Assembly (NCBI RefSeq): GCF_040358255.1
Contig: NZ_CP132938.1
Coordinates: 3,720,001 to 3,784,000, forward strand
Length of the DNA stretch: 64,000 nt
From: Tunturibacter gelidoferens
GTDB taxonomy: Bacteria > Acidobacteriota > Terriglobia > Terriglobales > Acidobacteriaceae
Direction of reading: 5' to 3'
Shown here: piece after piece, positions 1-9,109 of the stretch
Numbering within the stretch: position 1 is the first letter of the stretch
How the letters are laid out: the number at the start of each line of letters is the position of its first letter
Translations under genes and position numbers: made by a program
Notes under the pieces: generated by a model
The model's input: only the letters and a program-made list of their open reading frames with translations
The model's database searches: none
Told to the model about the DNA's origin: nothing

Positions 1-953
1 CGCGACACACGAGGATTCATCTCAATCACCGTCATGCGCCCGTTCAGCGGATTCACTGCGAACTGCACATTGCTGCCGCCCGTCTCCACACCAATCTCAC
101 GAATCACACGAATCGCCGCATCCCGCATCGCCTGGTACTCGCGATCGGTCAACGTCTGCGCCGGCGCCACCGTAATCGAATCACCAGTATGCACGCCCAT
201 CGGATCGAAGTTCTCAATCGAGCAGATGATGATGACGTTATCCTTCAGGTCCCGCACCACCTCCAGCTCATACTCCTTCCAACCCAGCACGCTCTCTTCC
301 AGCAGACACTCATGCACCGGCGAGAGATCAAGCCCACGCGAAAGAATCTCCATCAACTCCTCGCGGTTGTAAGCAATTCCTCCACCCGAACCGCCCAGCG
401 TAAACGAAGGCCGAATCACTACCGGAAATCCAATCTTCGTCGCAAACTCCAACCCATCGCGAATATTGTTGATCAGCGCAGACCGCGGCATATCCAGCCC
501 GATCTTCGTCATCGCATCCTTGAACAGCAGCCGATCCTCAGCCTTCTTGATCGCCTCCAGCTTCGCGCCGATCAGCTCAATCCCCAACTTATCCAGCACG
601 CCCGAGTCCGCAAGATCGACCGCAAGATTCAGCGCCGTCTGCCCACCTACCGTTGGCAGTACCGCAAACTTCCCCTTGCCGCACAACCCATCCGAATCAA
701 GCATCTCCTTCTCAACGCGGAGAATCTCCTCGAGATAAGCGGCATTCAGCGGTTCAATATAGGTTCTATCCGCAACCTCAGGATCGGTCATGATCGACGC
801 CGGATTCGAGTTCACCAGCACGACCTCATAGCCCTCGGCCTTCAGCGCCTTACAAGCCTGAGTCCCCGAGTAATCGAACTCCGCCGATTGACCAATCACA
901 ATCGGCCCCGAGCCGATCACCAAAATCTTCGCAATGTCATTCCTGCGTGGCAT
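1..953 (-). CDS. carB: Carbamoyl-phosphate synthase large subunit, N-terminal part
   Basis: Large synthase subunit that makes carbamoyl phosphate from bicarbonate, ATP and ammonia delivered by CarA, in the cytoplasm, for pyrimidines and arginine. The start ATG (951-953) gives [22 protein letters not shown], the usual beginning of CarB. About 317 codons are present, covering the pre-ATP-grasp domain and the first ATP-grasp domain ([35 protein letters not shown]), and the gene runs off the left edge. The start overlaps the last 17 bases of the upstream small gene in another frame, so the two are probably translationally coupled. The identity is certain from the motifs. Only the C-terminal two thirds are missing, through the window edge and not through mutation. 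Confidence 0.97.
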   Translation of the reverse strand, partial: MPRRNDIAKILVIGSGPIVIGQSAEFDYSGTQACKALKAEGYEVVLVNSNPASIMTDPEVADRTYIEPLNAAYLEEILRVEKEMLDSDGLCGKGKFAVLPTVGGQTALNLAVDLADSGVLDKLGIELIGAKLEAIKKAEDRLLFKDAMTKIGLDMPRSALINNIRDGLEFATKIGFPVVIRPSFTLGGSGGGIAYNREELMEILSRGLDLSPVHECLLEESVLGWKEYELEVVRDLKDNVIIICSIENFDPMGVHTGDSITVAPAQTLTDREYQAMRDAAIRVIREIGVETGGSNVQFAVNPLNGRMTVIEMNPRVS

Positions 954-1470
954 TCATCTTCTCCGCTTCTTGCAACGAACCGCCACAAGGCAACGATTCG
1001 ATAGTTCTGTAAATCGGTACATGACTCAACTCTGCCGCATACTCCTCGGCATCATCCGGATGGCTGATCAAATCCCGCGAATCCGGCTTGTAGTACTTCA
1101 CGTGAAAACTTCCAACCGTTCCATCGGCCTCTGGGTAAAGATTAGCTTCACCCAGCCACTGACCCCACATCTCCACACTTCCAAGCAACGCGGTCAGCCT
1201 TCCAGCGCTGTCGAACTTGTAATCAAAAACAACTTCATGATCCGGATAAAACTGCCGCAATCGAGCCGCTTCGAGCACGGTTCCCGCAAAGGAAAGCTCC
1301 GCAAACACTGTTCCAGCCCGTGGATTGATCAGTGGCTGAAACCGTTGCAAGCTCCACGCGCCGTTCATCGCGTGTGTGCAGTACACAGCTTTTGTCTTTC
1401 TCTTGACTCCAAAAACAGAAGAAGAAAACAGAAGCAGCACCATGAGAAAAGTGCCACCTCGCAAAATCAT
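937..1470 (-). CDS. Small exported protein of unknown function between carA and carB
   Basis: A 177-residue protein I do not recognise. It begins with a hydrophobic stretch (about residues 2-21, [13 protein letters not shown]) that looks like a signal peptide. The rest is soluble, with no obvious catalytic motif; two Cys (about residues 30 and 162) remain after the signal. Its ATG directly abuts the carA stop codon, and its end overlaps the carB start by 17 bases, so it sits inside the carA-carB transcription unit. An exported protein has no known role in carbamoyl-phosphate synthesis, so the shared operon may reflect expression level only. The reading frame is well supported by its tight fit between two real genes; function is unknown. 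Confidence 0.75.
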   Translation of the reverse strand: MILRGGTFLMVLLLFSSSVFGVKRKTKAVYCTHAMNGAWSLQRFQPLINPRAGTVFAELSFAGTVLEAARLRQFYPDHEVVFDYKFDSAGRLTALLGSVEMWGQWLGEANLYPEADGTVGSFHVKYYKPDSRDLISHPDDAEEYAAELSHVPIYRTIESLPCGGSLQEAEKMNATQE

Positions 1471-2613
1471 CTACTTCTTCCACTCTTCCATCATCTTCCG
1501 GAAATCCTTGAAGAGATAATGCGAGTCGTGCGGCCCCGGACTAGCCTCCGGATGGTACTGCACACTGAACATCGGGTCCGTTTTATGCTTCAAACCAGCC
1601 AGTGTCTGATCGTTCAGATTCGTATGCGTCTTCTCCACTGTCTTCTCATCCAGAGACTTCGGATCGACAGCGAAGTTATGATTCTGCGCAGTAATCTCAA
1701 CCTTCCCCGTCTGATGATTCATGATCGGGTGGTTTCCGCCGTGGTGCCCGAACTTCAGCTTGTAGGTCGTACCGCCCAGCGCCAGCCCAAAGATCTGGTG
1801 GCCAAGACAGATCCCGAAGATCGGCGCCTTCCCCTGCAACTGCTTCACATTCTCAACCGCATACTCCAGCGGCTCAGGATCGCCCGGCCCATTCGAGAAG
1901 AACACCCCATCCGGCTCCATCGCCAGCACATCCGCAGCCGAAGTCTTCGCCGGAACCACGGTCACGCGGCAGTTCTCCCGCGTCAGCATCCGCAGGATAT
2001 TCTCCTTGATCCCGAAGTCATACGCGACCACGTGCATCTGCTTCGCGTCTTCACCGAGTGCGGCCGTCAGCAACGAATCGCCCGTCTGATTCTTCGGCTC
2101 ATTCGCATCCCACTCATAAGCCACCTTCGTGCTCACGACGCTTGCGAGATCGGTTCCTTCCATCTTCTTGATCGCCCGTGCCTTCGCGACCAGCGCATCC
2201 ACGTCCAGATTCTCCCCCGAAGCAATCACCCCGCGCATCACGCCATTGGCCCGCAGATGACGCACCACCGCACGCGTATCGATCTCCGCAATCACCGGCA
2301 CGCCATAGCGCTCGAGGTACTCATCCGCCACCTGCGTCGAACGCCAGTTCGAACTCATCGGCGAAAACTCGCGCGTCACCAATCCTTCAATGAACGGCTT
2401 CTTCGACTCCGCGTCGCTCGGCGTCGTCCCATAGTTCCCAATATGTGGATTTGTAAGAACCACGATCTGACCCGCATAAGAGGGATCGGTAAAGATCTCT
2501 TGATAGCCGGTCAGTGATGTATTGAAGACCACCTCGCCCGAGCATTCCGCCCGCGCGCCAAAACTCTTACCCCGAAAAACGCGCCCATCTTCTAGCGCCA
2601 GTATTGCCTGCAT
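1471..2613 (-). CDS. carA: Carbamoyl-phosphate synthase small (glutamine amidotransferase) subunit
   Basis: Hydrolyses glutamine and passes ammonia through the tunnel to CarB. The 380-residue length is normal. The N-terminal CPSase_sm_chain domain (about 1-140, with [17 protein letters not shown]) is followed by a class I amidotransferase domain with the nucleophile elbow GICLGHQ (Cys269) and the His/Glu pair in [12 protein letters not shown] (His354, Glu356). The ATG is preceded by an AGGAG Shine-Dalgarno sequence. It is the first gene of a minus-strand unit with the small exported protein and carB. No uracil- or arginine-responsive leader was recognised upstream. Confidence 0.97.
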   Translation of the reverse strand: MQAILALEDGRVFRGKSFGARAECSGEVVFNTSLTGYQEIFTDPSYAGQIVVLTNPHIGNYGTTPSDAESKKPFIEGLVTREFSPMSSNWRSTQVADEYLERYGVPVIAEIDTRAVVRHLRANGVMRGVIASGENLDVDALVAKARAIKKMEGTDLASVVSTKVAYEWDANEPKNQTGDSLLTAALGEDAKQMHVVAYDFGIKENILRMLTRENCRVTVVPAKTSAADVLAMEPDGVFFSNGPGDPEPLEYAVENVKQLQGKAPIFGICLGHQIFGLALGGTTYKLKFGHHGGNHPIMNHQTGKVEITAQNHNFAVDPKSLDEKTVEKTHTNLNDQTLAGLKHKTDPMFSVQYHPEASPGPHDSHYLFKDFRKMMEEWKK

Positions 2614-2696
2614 TGCCTCTCCTGCCTGGAGTGGATTTAATAGATTCTATCAGCATTACCGCTGCAAAACGCCGATCGCAGGCAAATCCCTTCGCA

Positions 2697-2731
2697 CGCA
2701 AAAAGGGCTCGGCACAATCGCCGAGCCCTTT
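2697..2731 (-). terminator. Intrinsic terminator after the His-rich peptide gene
   Basis: A perfect 12-bp stem (2702-2713 with 2720-2731) with a 6-base loop. Read on the minus strand it is followed by TTTTTG. It lies between the His-rich peptide gene and carA, and so ends the former's transcript. Confidence 0.85.
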
Positions 2732-2748
2732 CACAATCTGTTCAAACT

Positions 2749-2871
2749 CTAGCTGTGGTGGTGATGATGATGGTGACGATGATGATGATAGGTAGACGCG
2801 TTAGCAGGTATTACAGCACCGGCAAGAACAACGAAGGCAACCACAGCAAGAAACAACGAACGCAGCTTCAT
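2749..2871 (-). CDS. Tiny exported histidine-rich peptide (40 residues)
   Basis: The ATG at 2869-2871 opens a 40-codon frame: a charged N-terminus (MKLRS), a hydrophobic core (LFLAVVAFVVLAGAV) and a signal-peptidase site IPANA-S, leaving a mature tail STYHHHRHHHHHHHS of about 15 residues, of which ten are His. A GGGAG motif lies 8 bases upstream and a canonical terminator follows 18 bases after the stop. Such a tail should bind Ni, Cu, Zn or Co outside the cytoplasm, as known His-rich metal chaperones do; this role is inference. Start, signal sequence, ribosome site and terminator together argue for a real gene despite its size. Confidence 0.72.
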   Translation of the reverse strand: MKLRSLFLAVVAFVVLAGAVIPANASTYHHHRHHHHHHHS

Positions 2872-3009
2872 GACAGAACTCCCTTTCGATTAGCCACTCT
2901 TTCGAATGGTTTGTAGCTAAGTGGCAGCGTAACCCGTCCTCCAGTAGGTAAGGGACATATTTTTCCTCAATCGAAGCGATGTTCCGACCTTGATTCCCCA
3001 ATCGGTCCG

Positions 3010-3321
3010 CTATTCGATATCCACCAGAACGTCCTCACCCTCCACCCGCAGCGGAAACACCTCCACCCGCTCATGCGCCGGATACTCCGCCAGCCCCGTC
3101 TTCACATTGAAAGCCCACGAGTGCCACGGACAAACCACGGCCTCACCCTCTATCCAGCCCTGCCCCAGCGGCCCCTGCCGATGCGGACACACGTTATCCA
3201 GTGCCGACAGCTCCCCATTCACATTCGCCAGGCAAACCGCGACACCCTCTACCTCGGCCTCCATCACCCGTCCCGCCGGAGGAGCCTCCGCCACCCCGCA
3301 CAACCTCACCCACTGCGCCAC
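3010..3321 (-). CDS. Rieske [2Fe-2S] ferredoxin-like protein (NirD/BphF type)
   Basis: A 103-residue single-domain Rieske protein. The cluster ligands are visible as CPHRQG (Cys45, His47) and CPWHSW (Cys64, His67), in the C-x-H...C-x-x-H spacing of the family. Length and absence of a signal sequence match soluble ferredoxin components of dioxygenases or the small nitrite reductase subunit. No oxygenase, reductase or nirB is beside it, so the partner is unknown. It is transcribed on the minus strand, divergent from the membrane hydrolase-fold gene. Confidence 0.9.
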   Translation of the reverse strand: MAQWVRLCGVAEAPPAGRVMEAEVEGVAVCLANVNGELSALDNVCPHRQGPLGQGWIEGEAVVCPWHSWAFNVKTGLAEYPAHERVEVFPLRVEGEDVLVDIE

Positions 3322-3417
3322 TCGAAATCCTCCGCCATCTCCATCTTAGAGGCTCGGGCTTCCCAAACAACTCATCACCCCACCTCGAATGCTAAAGTCG
3401 ATACAGAAGCCCGACTC

Positions 3418-4350
3418 ATGCCCCGCCCCACTCCGAAGTCTAGCAAGCGCACCCAGCCAACCAACGCCCAGCCTGAAGTCGTAAGCCCTCTCTGGCTCGT
3501 CAAGGCCATCGCCGTCACCATCGTTGCAGCCCTCTTCTGCGGCTATCTCACCCTCTGCCTGCTCTTCTACCAGGGCCAGTGGCAGCTCGTCCTCCACCCA
3601 ATCCGCACCTTCGCAGCGCCAACCTCTATAGCAGGCATCCCTTACGAGCTCATCCACTTCGGCCCCGACGAATCCGCCACCCCACAGCTCACCGGCTGGT
3701 GGATCCCCTCCTCACCCGGAGCCCGCTATGCCCACGCCACCATCCTCTTCCTGCCCGGCGCCGACGGCTCCCTGGCCGACTCCATCCCCACCCTCGCCAG
3801 CCTCCACAACCTCGGCCTCAACGTCTTCGCCTTCGACTACCGCGGCTACGGCCAAAGCGCCGCAACCCGCCCCAGCCAGCAAAACATGACCCACGACGTC
3901 GACTCCGCCTGGCAATACCTCACCACCTCCCGCGCCCTCCCACCGCAACAGATCATTCCCTACGGAACCGGCGTAGGAGCCTCCCTCGCCACCCAGCTCG
4001 CCGCATCTCACAACACCATTCCCGCCCTCATCCTTGACTCTCCACGCGCCGACCTCCTCGAACTAGCCCAATACGACCCCCGCGCCCGCCTCCTTCCAGT
4101 CCGCCTCATCTTTCACGAGCACTTCCCCCTCGCCGCACCGCTCTCCGCCCTCAGAACTCCCAAGCTTCTCCTCACCCGCGCCGCCTCACCCGACCAAAGC
4201 TTTCGCACCGCCGCCGATCCCAAACTCACCGTAGAACTCCCGTCACCCGCCGACGCACTCTACAGCCAGAGCCTCGCCCGCTTTCTCGACCAATACCTCC
4301 CGCCCGCCCCAACCCAACAACTCGTACCTTCCCCGGCACCCACCCAATAA
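3418..4350 (+). CDS. Membrane-anchored alpha/beta-hydrolase fold protein lacking the catalytic serine
   Basis: A 310-residue protein with one N-terminal membrane span (about 28-50) and a Bem46/YfhR-like alpha/beta hydrolase domain. The fold is recognisable from FLPGADGSLAD, the FAFDYRGYGQSAATRPS strand-loop and the nucleophile-elbow position YGTGVGAS. There the expected G-x-S-x-G serine is a glycine (Gly185). No Asp/His pair is seen at the end: the usual GGH loop is replaced by SPADALYSQ. The frame is intact with the codon use of its neighbours, so it looks like a maintained pseudo-enzyme and not a decayed gene. The start ATG at 3418 was chosen because the upstream extension lies over the Rieske gene. 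DoxX follows 53 bases later. Confidence 0.82.
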   Translation: MPRPTPKSSKRTQPTNAQPEVVSPLWLVKAIAVTIVAALFCGYLTLCLLFYQGQWQLVLHPIRTFAAPTSIAGIPYELIHFGPDESATPQLTGWWIPSSPGARYAHATILFLPGADGSLADSIPTLASLHNLGLNVFAFDYRGYGQSAATRPSQQNMTHDVDSAWQYLTTSRALPPQQIIPYGTGVGASLATQLAASHNTIPALILDSPRADLLELAQYDPRARLLPVRLIFHEHFPLAAPLSALRTPKLLLTRAASPDQSFRTAADPKLTVELPSPADALYSQSLARFLDQYLPPAPTQQLVPSPAPTQ

Positions 4351-4403
4351 GATCCCCTCACTTCCTCATCGCCTCCGCGATAACCTTTTCAGAAGGGATC
4401 TCT

Positions 4404-4802
4404 ATGACGAAATGGCTTAACAGCCTGCAACCCACCGGCGCGCTCCTCATGCGCCTCATTCTCGGCGTCTCCATGGCGGTCTACGGCTACCACAAGGTCC
4501 TGCCTCTCAGCGCCCTGCACCACTACGCCCACTACGTCACCACCCTCGGCCTGCCTTACTGGCTCGGATACGTCTCGGCCTACACCGAGTTCATCGGCGG
4601 CATTCTCCTCATCCTGGGTCTTCTCACCCGCCTCACCGCAGCTCTGGTCGCAATCAACATGCTGGTAGCCTTCGTCACCGTCGGCATCCATCAGGGCTTC
4701 GACTTCTACAACTACATCCTCGCCCTGGCCGTCCTGGCCATCATGCTGCTCTTCTACGGAGCGGGAGCCATGGCCCTCGACCGCAAGATCGGCCTCGCCT
4801 AG
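4404..4802 (+). CDS. DoxX family membrane protein
   Basis: A 132-residue inner-membrane protein with four hydrophobic segments (about 13-30, 50-66, 72-92, 103-122). The DoxX/SURF4 signature is visible in MRLILGVSMAVYGYHKV and YTEFIGGILLILGLLTRLTA. Family members are linked to thiosulfate:quinone oxidoreductase or thiol/redox stress in some bacteria, but the biochemical role of single-domain DoxX proteins is unsettled. It follows the hydrolase-fold gene on the same strand and probably shares its transcript; a GC-rich hairpin lies 60 bases beyond the stop. Confidence 0.9.
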   Translation: MTKWLNSLQPTGALLMRLILGVSMAVYGYHKVLPLSALHHYAHYVTTLGLPYWLGYVSAYTEFIGGILLILGLLTRLTAALVAINMLVAFVTVGIHQGFDFYNYILALAVLAIMLLFYGAGAMALDRKIGLA

Positions 4803-4862
4803 CGGAAACACTTACAACTGAAACGCCTTCATGAGGTCAGAAACAGTTGCCCAAATGGAGAG

Positions 4863-4888
4863 AAGGCTCCCGGTATTCTGGGAGCCTT
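4863..4888. terminator. Hairpin between convergent doxX and DUF1501 genes
   Basis: A 9-bp perfect stem AAGGCTCCC/GGGAGCCTT with an 8-base loop. It sits between convergent genes, but no clear T-tract follows on either strand, so it may be a weak bidirectional terminator. The rest of 4803-5095 shows nothing I can name. Confidence 0.5.
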
Positions 4889-5095
4889 ACATTGTGGTGG
4901 GGAGTTCTTTTGTTGCGGATATGGGAAGCCGGAACTGTGGGAACTGCAAGCCCGACTGTCGTGTGTTACATCCAATAAGACGCAGGATCTAAAGAAAAGT
5001 TGCCGTCCTTTTTCCACTATTTTGTATTTTGTTGATTTTTACATTCCATAAACAGAAGAGTGACACACTTGATACATACACAACCCAGAGCCACG

Positions 5096-6418
5096 TTACG
5101 CCTGAGAGAAGTTCAAAAACTCACTCGGATTCACACGCGCTCCCGGAAACACCAGCTCAAGATTCCTCACCCCTAAAGTCTTATTTGCTGCCTCGCCCAG
5201 CACACGTCGGAAGTCTGTCGTGACCGTCAGATCCCGACCCTCGTTCAACTGCTCATTCGCCAGCCCTGGCCACTTGCCGTACACCTTGCCGCCCCTCACC
5301 CTGCCGCCCAGCACAAACATCACATTCGCATGCCCATGGTCGGTACCACCCGTCCCATTCTGCCGAGCTGTCCGTCCAAACTCCGACATCGTCACCAGCG
5401 TCACATTCTCCGCATCGTCTCCCATGTCCTTCCAGAACGCCGCAATCGTGTCCGAAAACTCCTTCAGCCGATTCGCCAGCTGTCCATTCACACTTCCCTG
5501 ATTCTGATGCGTGTCCCATCCGCCAACATCGGAGAACGCCGCCTCCACCCCCAGGTTCGCTTTCATTAGTTGCGCCACCTGCTTCATGCTGTTGGCGAAC
5601 GGCGTGTTCGGATACACCACCCCCGCCGCCGGCTGATACTTCGCCGGGTCCGCCGACTTCAACATCTTCACCGCCTCGAACGTCTCCTGCCCCGTCCCAT
5701 GCAGCACCGCATCCGAGCTCTCGTCGTACATCGCCTGAAACGCGTTGCTGATCTGCGAAGTCTGCGGTCCCTTCCCAGCCACGGAAAAATCCGCCAGATT
5801 ACTCACCGCGATAGCCGGCACCTTACCCTGCAACGTCCGCGGCACCTGCGTTCCCAGCGCCACCGCACGAAACGCCGAAGTCTTTCCCGTCAGGATCTCT
5901 GCCTGCAACGCGCGATTCAACCATCCATCCGACGTAACCTTCACCCCCGGCGTCCCGCTCTCCATATAATCTTGCGCGTCAAAGTGTGACCGCGTTGTAT
6001 CGGGCGAACCCGCCGCGTGAACAATCGCAAGATGCCCCTGCTCATAAAGCGGTTTGAACGCCGACATCGCCGGATGCAGCCCAAAAAATCCATTCAGATC
6101 CAGAACGTCCTTCTCCTGAATCGCAATCGAAGGCCGCATCGCATAATAGTTCTTCTCCTTGTAGGGAACCACGACGTTCAACCCATCCGCCGCGCCCCGT
6201 TGAAACAGAACCACCAGCTTCTTCTTATTTGCCGCCGCCGTCGTCACCTCGGCCAAAACGCTTCGCGACAGGAACTCCGGAATCGTCGAAGTCCCGATCA
6301 GCGCCAGCGCCCCACCCTTCATAAACCCGCGCCGAGTCACCCCACGCCGCGCTCGATCCCGCCCATGAAGATCGCAACCCCAATCGCTCTGATCCGCCAT
6401 ATTCTTCATGTTCGCCAT
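5096..6418 (-). CDS. DUF1501 family exported protein (Tat signal)
   Basis: A 440-residue member of the DUF1501 family (alkaline-phosphatase-like superfamily, sometimes called sulfatase-like). The N-terminus carries a twin-arginine signal: TRRGFMK (about residues 29-35) followed by a hydrophobic stretch GGALALIGTSTIPEFL. Family motifs include LFQRGAADGLNVVVPY, FDAQDYMESG, VGGWDTHQNQ and MSEFGRTARQNGTGGTDHGHANVMFV. It lies 218 bases downstream of the DUF1800 gene on the same strand, the usual pairing in Acidobacteria and Planctomycetes. Substrate is unknown; co-export with its partner is inferred. Confidence 0.93.
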   Translation of the reverse strand: MANMKNMADQSDWGCDLHGRDRARRGVTRRGFMKGGALALIGTSTIPEFLSRSVLAEVTTAAANKKKLVVLFQRGAADGLNVVVPYKEKNYYAMRPSIAIQEKDVLDLNGFFGLHPAMSAFKPLYEQGHLAIVHAAGSPDTTRSHFDAQDYMESGTPGVKVTSDGWLNRALQAEILTGKTSAFRAVALGTQVPRTLQGKVPAIAVSNLADFSVAGKGPQTSQISNAFQAMYDESSDAVLHGTGQETFEAVKMLKSADPAKYQPAAGVVYPNTPFANSMKQVAQLMKANLGVEAAFSDVGGWDTHQNQGSVNGQLANRLKEFSDTIAAFWKDMGDDAENVTLVTMSEFGRTARQNGTGGTDHGHANVMFVLGGRVRGGKVYGKWPGLANEQLNEGRDLTVTTDFRRVLGEAANKTLGVRNLELVFPGARVNPSEFLNFSQA

Positions 6419-6458
6419 CTTAGACCCCTATCTAAAGCCGTTGTCTTCTTTTGTCTGT

Positions 6459-6550
6459 ACTTTTGTTTGTCATTCCGCATCCTGAGCGAAGCCGAAGGGG
6501 AAGGAATCTGCTTTGTCCTTGCTTTCGCAGATCAACTGCGCTCTCCACAT
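6459..6550. repeat. Diverged intergenic palindromic repeat (CATTCC...GGAATC family)
   Basis: Lies between the DUF1501 and DUF1800 genes. It has the shared core TTTGTCATTCC, a variable loop rich in GAAGCCGAAGG and GGAATCTGC, and ends near GCTCTCC. It resembles the two near-identical copies at 60529-60634 and 62635-62739 but is clearly diverged. Edges are approximate. Confidence 0.6.
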
Positions 6551-6636
6551 CTCTGCATTTACAAACGCGATTGCCGTCAGGAAGTTGCACAATCTCGTTT
6601 TCACTCAAAGAGACCGCCGTTTCGTGAGCAATCAGC

Positions 6637-8874
6637 CTACCGCCGCTGAAACTCCGGCGATCCAAGCAGCAGTCCCGCCATCCCAGCTGCCTCGCGGTCC
6701 AGTGGCGGCCTCACCCGTTGCTTCGGCGAAGAGATATTCAACACCTGCGCCATCGGTTCCTGTTCGTTCGCCCGTATCCCAAAGCTCTTCTCTGCCTGCT
6801 GCTGGGTCGTCTGATCCTGAAACTGCGCCAGCACCGTCTCGCGGGTACGGTCGCTCACCGCCTGACCAAGAAGCACCGCCTCCAGCTTCCTCTCTTTTTC
6901 TGCAGCCGAATCGCCCGCTCCCGAACTCTGCGCCGCTCCAGGCTCTCCCAGCAACCGCGTCCAATCCGTCTGCACTCCCCCGATGCGGTCATTACTCAAC
7001 GACACTGCAAAATTCAGTCGGTTCACCAGATCACCCGAGTTCACCCACGGCTCTGCCATCCAACTATAACCATTCGGAGTCTGCATCCCATACATCGGCA
7101 TCCCCAGCTTCTCCAGCGCCTGGAACAACGGAATCGCCGTCGTCACCTCGGCCCCGCTCGCCCGCACGGCAGACACCACAAACTCCTCCGGCGTCTTCAC
7201 CTTCGCCCGGTAAACCTCCGGCGACCAGAACTCAGGCGAATCGAACATCGTCCGCAGCACCGTTTTGATATCTCCCCCGCTCGAGACAAAAGCGTTCGCC
7301 ATCCTGTCCACCAGCGCCGGCGGAGGCGTGTCGCTCACAAACCGCACCGCCAGCTTCATCGAGATAAACTGTGCCGTCGCCGGACTGGTCGCCAGCATAC
7401 GCAGCACCTCCAGCCCCTCGGCCTCGCCATGCTCCCCGATCTTCTTCCCCAGAACAGTCTTCGTACCCGGCTCATGCCGCCGCTCCTCAAACCGATACGC
7501 ACCACTCCGCGCTGGCTGATCGATCGTCCATCCCGTCAGCACCTCCGCCACCTGCGTCACGTCCTGCTGCGTATACCCGCGCCCGCACGCCTTGTCCAGC
7601 ATGCTCACCGGACGATCCGCGCTCACCTCGCACTGCACTCCCAACGTGTGCAGCTCCATCAACTCCCGCGCATAGTTCTCATTCAACCCGCGATCCTTCA
7701 GCGCCTGCTTCACCTGCGGATTTTGCGCAAACTTCGCAAACCTCCCGCCATTCCTCGCCGCCACAGAATCCGGCCCGATGCTCTGCCAGTTATCCAGATA
7801 CATCAGCATCGCCGGGCTCTTCGCCGTCGCCACCAGTAGGTCTTCGAACTTCCCCAGCGCATGCGGCCGAATCGTATCCCGCTCGTAAGCCGGCAGCAGA
7901 AACGGCTCATTCTGATTCTTCTTGATATACACATTGAAGTGGTTCAGCCAGAAGTCGGTCATCACCGCCTCCAGCTGCCGCTCGCTGTAGACATCGCGCA
8001 GCATCCGCGACTCCAACAGCTCCGCTCCAATCATCCTCGGCGAACCCTGCAGCGCAGCCAGCGTCTCCCGCTGCATCGGAGACAGATCATCCGCCGCCGC
8101 AAGCAGCTCACTCCTGCTCAGGCTTTTGCGAAAGCGCACCAACTCCTCCGGCGGCATCGACAGAATTCGCTGCATCCTCTGGTCCGGAGGCAGATTGATC
8201 ACCCGCACCGCATCCAACCCCGAGTAAAACTGCTCCTCATGCGTAGCCATCGCCGGTGTCGCCGGATCAACCCCATCCCCTGGCAGCGCCGCACTGCTCT
8301 TCATCTCCTCCGCACTCTTCGCCATCGAGCCATCACTTGCCGTGGCCATCCCATCCTCGCCCCCACCGTTCTTAGCGGCAGCAGCCTGCTCCGCCTCTTT
8401 CTTAGCCTTCGCCGCCTTATAAAACGCAATTTGATCCGCATAGATAGCACGCTCCACGGGATCACCCGGAAGCGGCTCATTCTTCGCAATCATCTGCCGC
8501 AGCAGAGCAGGACTCGGATACCGCTGCATCAACTCCGCCTGCTCCATCCTCATTGCAGGAAACGCAGCCAAACGCTCCTCCAGCGCCGAATCATCGATGC
8601 TCTGCGGATTCAGCTGCCGCTCGAACCACGCCTTCACCCCAATCGCCCGCACCGCAGCCACATCCCCCGGCCGCGGCCCAAAAGTAAACCGGTTCAGCGC
8701 ATGCAGCACCCGCTGCTCACTCTGAATCTGCTGCACCGATGGCGCCACCGCTTTCTTCGTCAAAGCCGCCGCCACCATCGGCTGCTCCACCATCAACACA
8801 CACAAAACACCCGAAACTAAAACCCTAACCCCACCGATAAGAACTCCGGCTCTCTGTCCAGATCGCATCGCCAC
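6637..8874 (-). CDS. DUF1800 family exported protein
   Basis: A 745-residue DUF1800 protein with an N-terminal hydrophobic signal (about residues 10-37, GVLIGGVRVLVSGVLCVLMV). The family signature is seen in HALNRFTFGPRPGDVAAVRAIG, FWLNHFNVYI, NENYARELMELHTLGV and LTGWTI. A charged, Ala/Gly-rich insertion (about residues 157-210, AAAAKNGGGEDGMATASDG) makes it longer than the usual 450-600 residues. It precedes DUF1501 on the same strand. Its function is not established; the two are generally found together and exported. Confidence 0.92.
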   Translation of the reverse strand: MAMRSGQRAGVLIGGVRVLVSGVLCVLMVEQPMVAAALTKKAVAPSVQQIQSEQRVLHALNRFTFGPRPGDVAAVRAIGVKAWFERQLNPQSIDDSALEERLAAFPAMRMEQAELMQRYPSPALLRQMIAKNEPLPGDPVERAIYADQIAFYKAAKAKKEAEQAAAAKNGGGEDGMATASDGSMAKSAEEMKSSAALPGDGVDPATPAMATHEEQFYSGLDAVRVINLPPDQRMQRILSMPPEELVRFRKSLSRSELLAAADDLSPMQRETLAALQGSPRMIGAELLESRMLRDVYSERQLEAVMTDFWLNHFNVYIKKNQNEPFLLPAYERDTIRPHALGKFEDLLVATAKSPAMLMYLDNWQSIGPDSVAARNGGRFAKFAQNPQVKQALKDRGLNENYARELMELHTLGVQCEVSADRPVSMLDKACGRGYTQQDVTQVAEVLTGWTIDQPARSGAYRFEERRHEPGTKTVLGKKIGEHGEAEGLEVLRMLATSPATAQFISMKLAVRFVSDTPPPALVDRMANAFVSSGGDIKTVLRTMFDSPEFWSPEVYRAKVKTPEEFVVSAVRASGAEVTTAIPLFQALEKLGMPMYGMQTPNGYSWMAEPWVNSGDLVNRLNFAVSLSNDRIGGVQTDWTRLLGEPGAAQSSGAGDSAAEKERKLEAVLLGQAVSDRTRETVLAQFQDQTTQQQAEKSFGIRANEQEPMAQVLNISSPKQRVRPPLDREAAGMAGLLLGSPEFQRR

Positions 8875-9045
8875 TCCTCACTAAGCGCCGAAAAAACCAA
8901 CAGCGCAACCAACCGCAGATTTACACCTGCAATAGGAGACACCAAACCAGCGCATCAGTTGCGAAATCCGCGCACACCCATCCAAGCCTTACTTCTGACC
9001 AACGGGAAGACCCACGCACCACCTCCAGCCACGACCGGTAGACAC

Positions 9046-9095
9046 GTCACGAAGTGACCGCCCCGCGCGTAGCGGGTCCGTCCGGCAGGACGTCC
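9046..9095. repeat. Three-hairpin REP-like element, copy 1
   Basis: Three consecutive short hairpins: GTCAC-gaa-GTGAC, CCCGC-gcgta-GCGGG and GTCC-gtccg-GCAGGAC. A second copy at 17307-17352 differs at only a few bases. Both copies are preceded by ACCAACGGGA (here at about 8999). This one sits between the DUF1800 start and the 3' end of the E1 fusion gene. Confidence 0.8.
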
Positions 9096-9109
9096 TTTTT
9101 CGGCCGCGT

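Noticed and set aside
934..2517. Long open frame of 527 codons on the plus strand opposite carA
   Set aside because: Arg/His/Leu-rich shadow of the high-GC carA gene; no motif, no ribosome site.
2801..3001. 66-codon Cys-rich frame overlapping the His-rich peptide gene
   Set aside because: Different frame of the same region without signal, ribosome site or terminator fit; the His-rich frame has all three.
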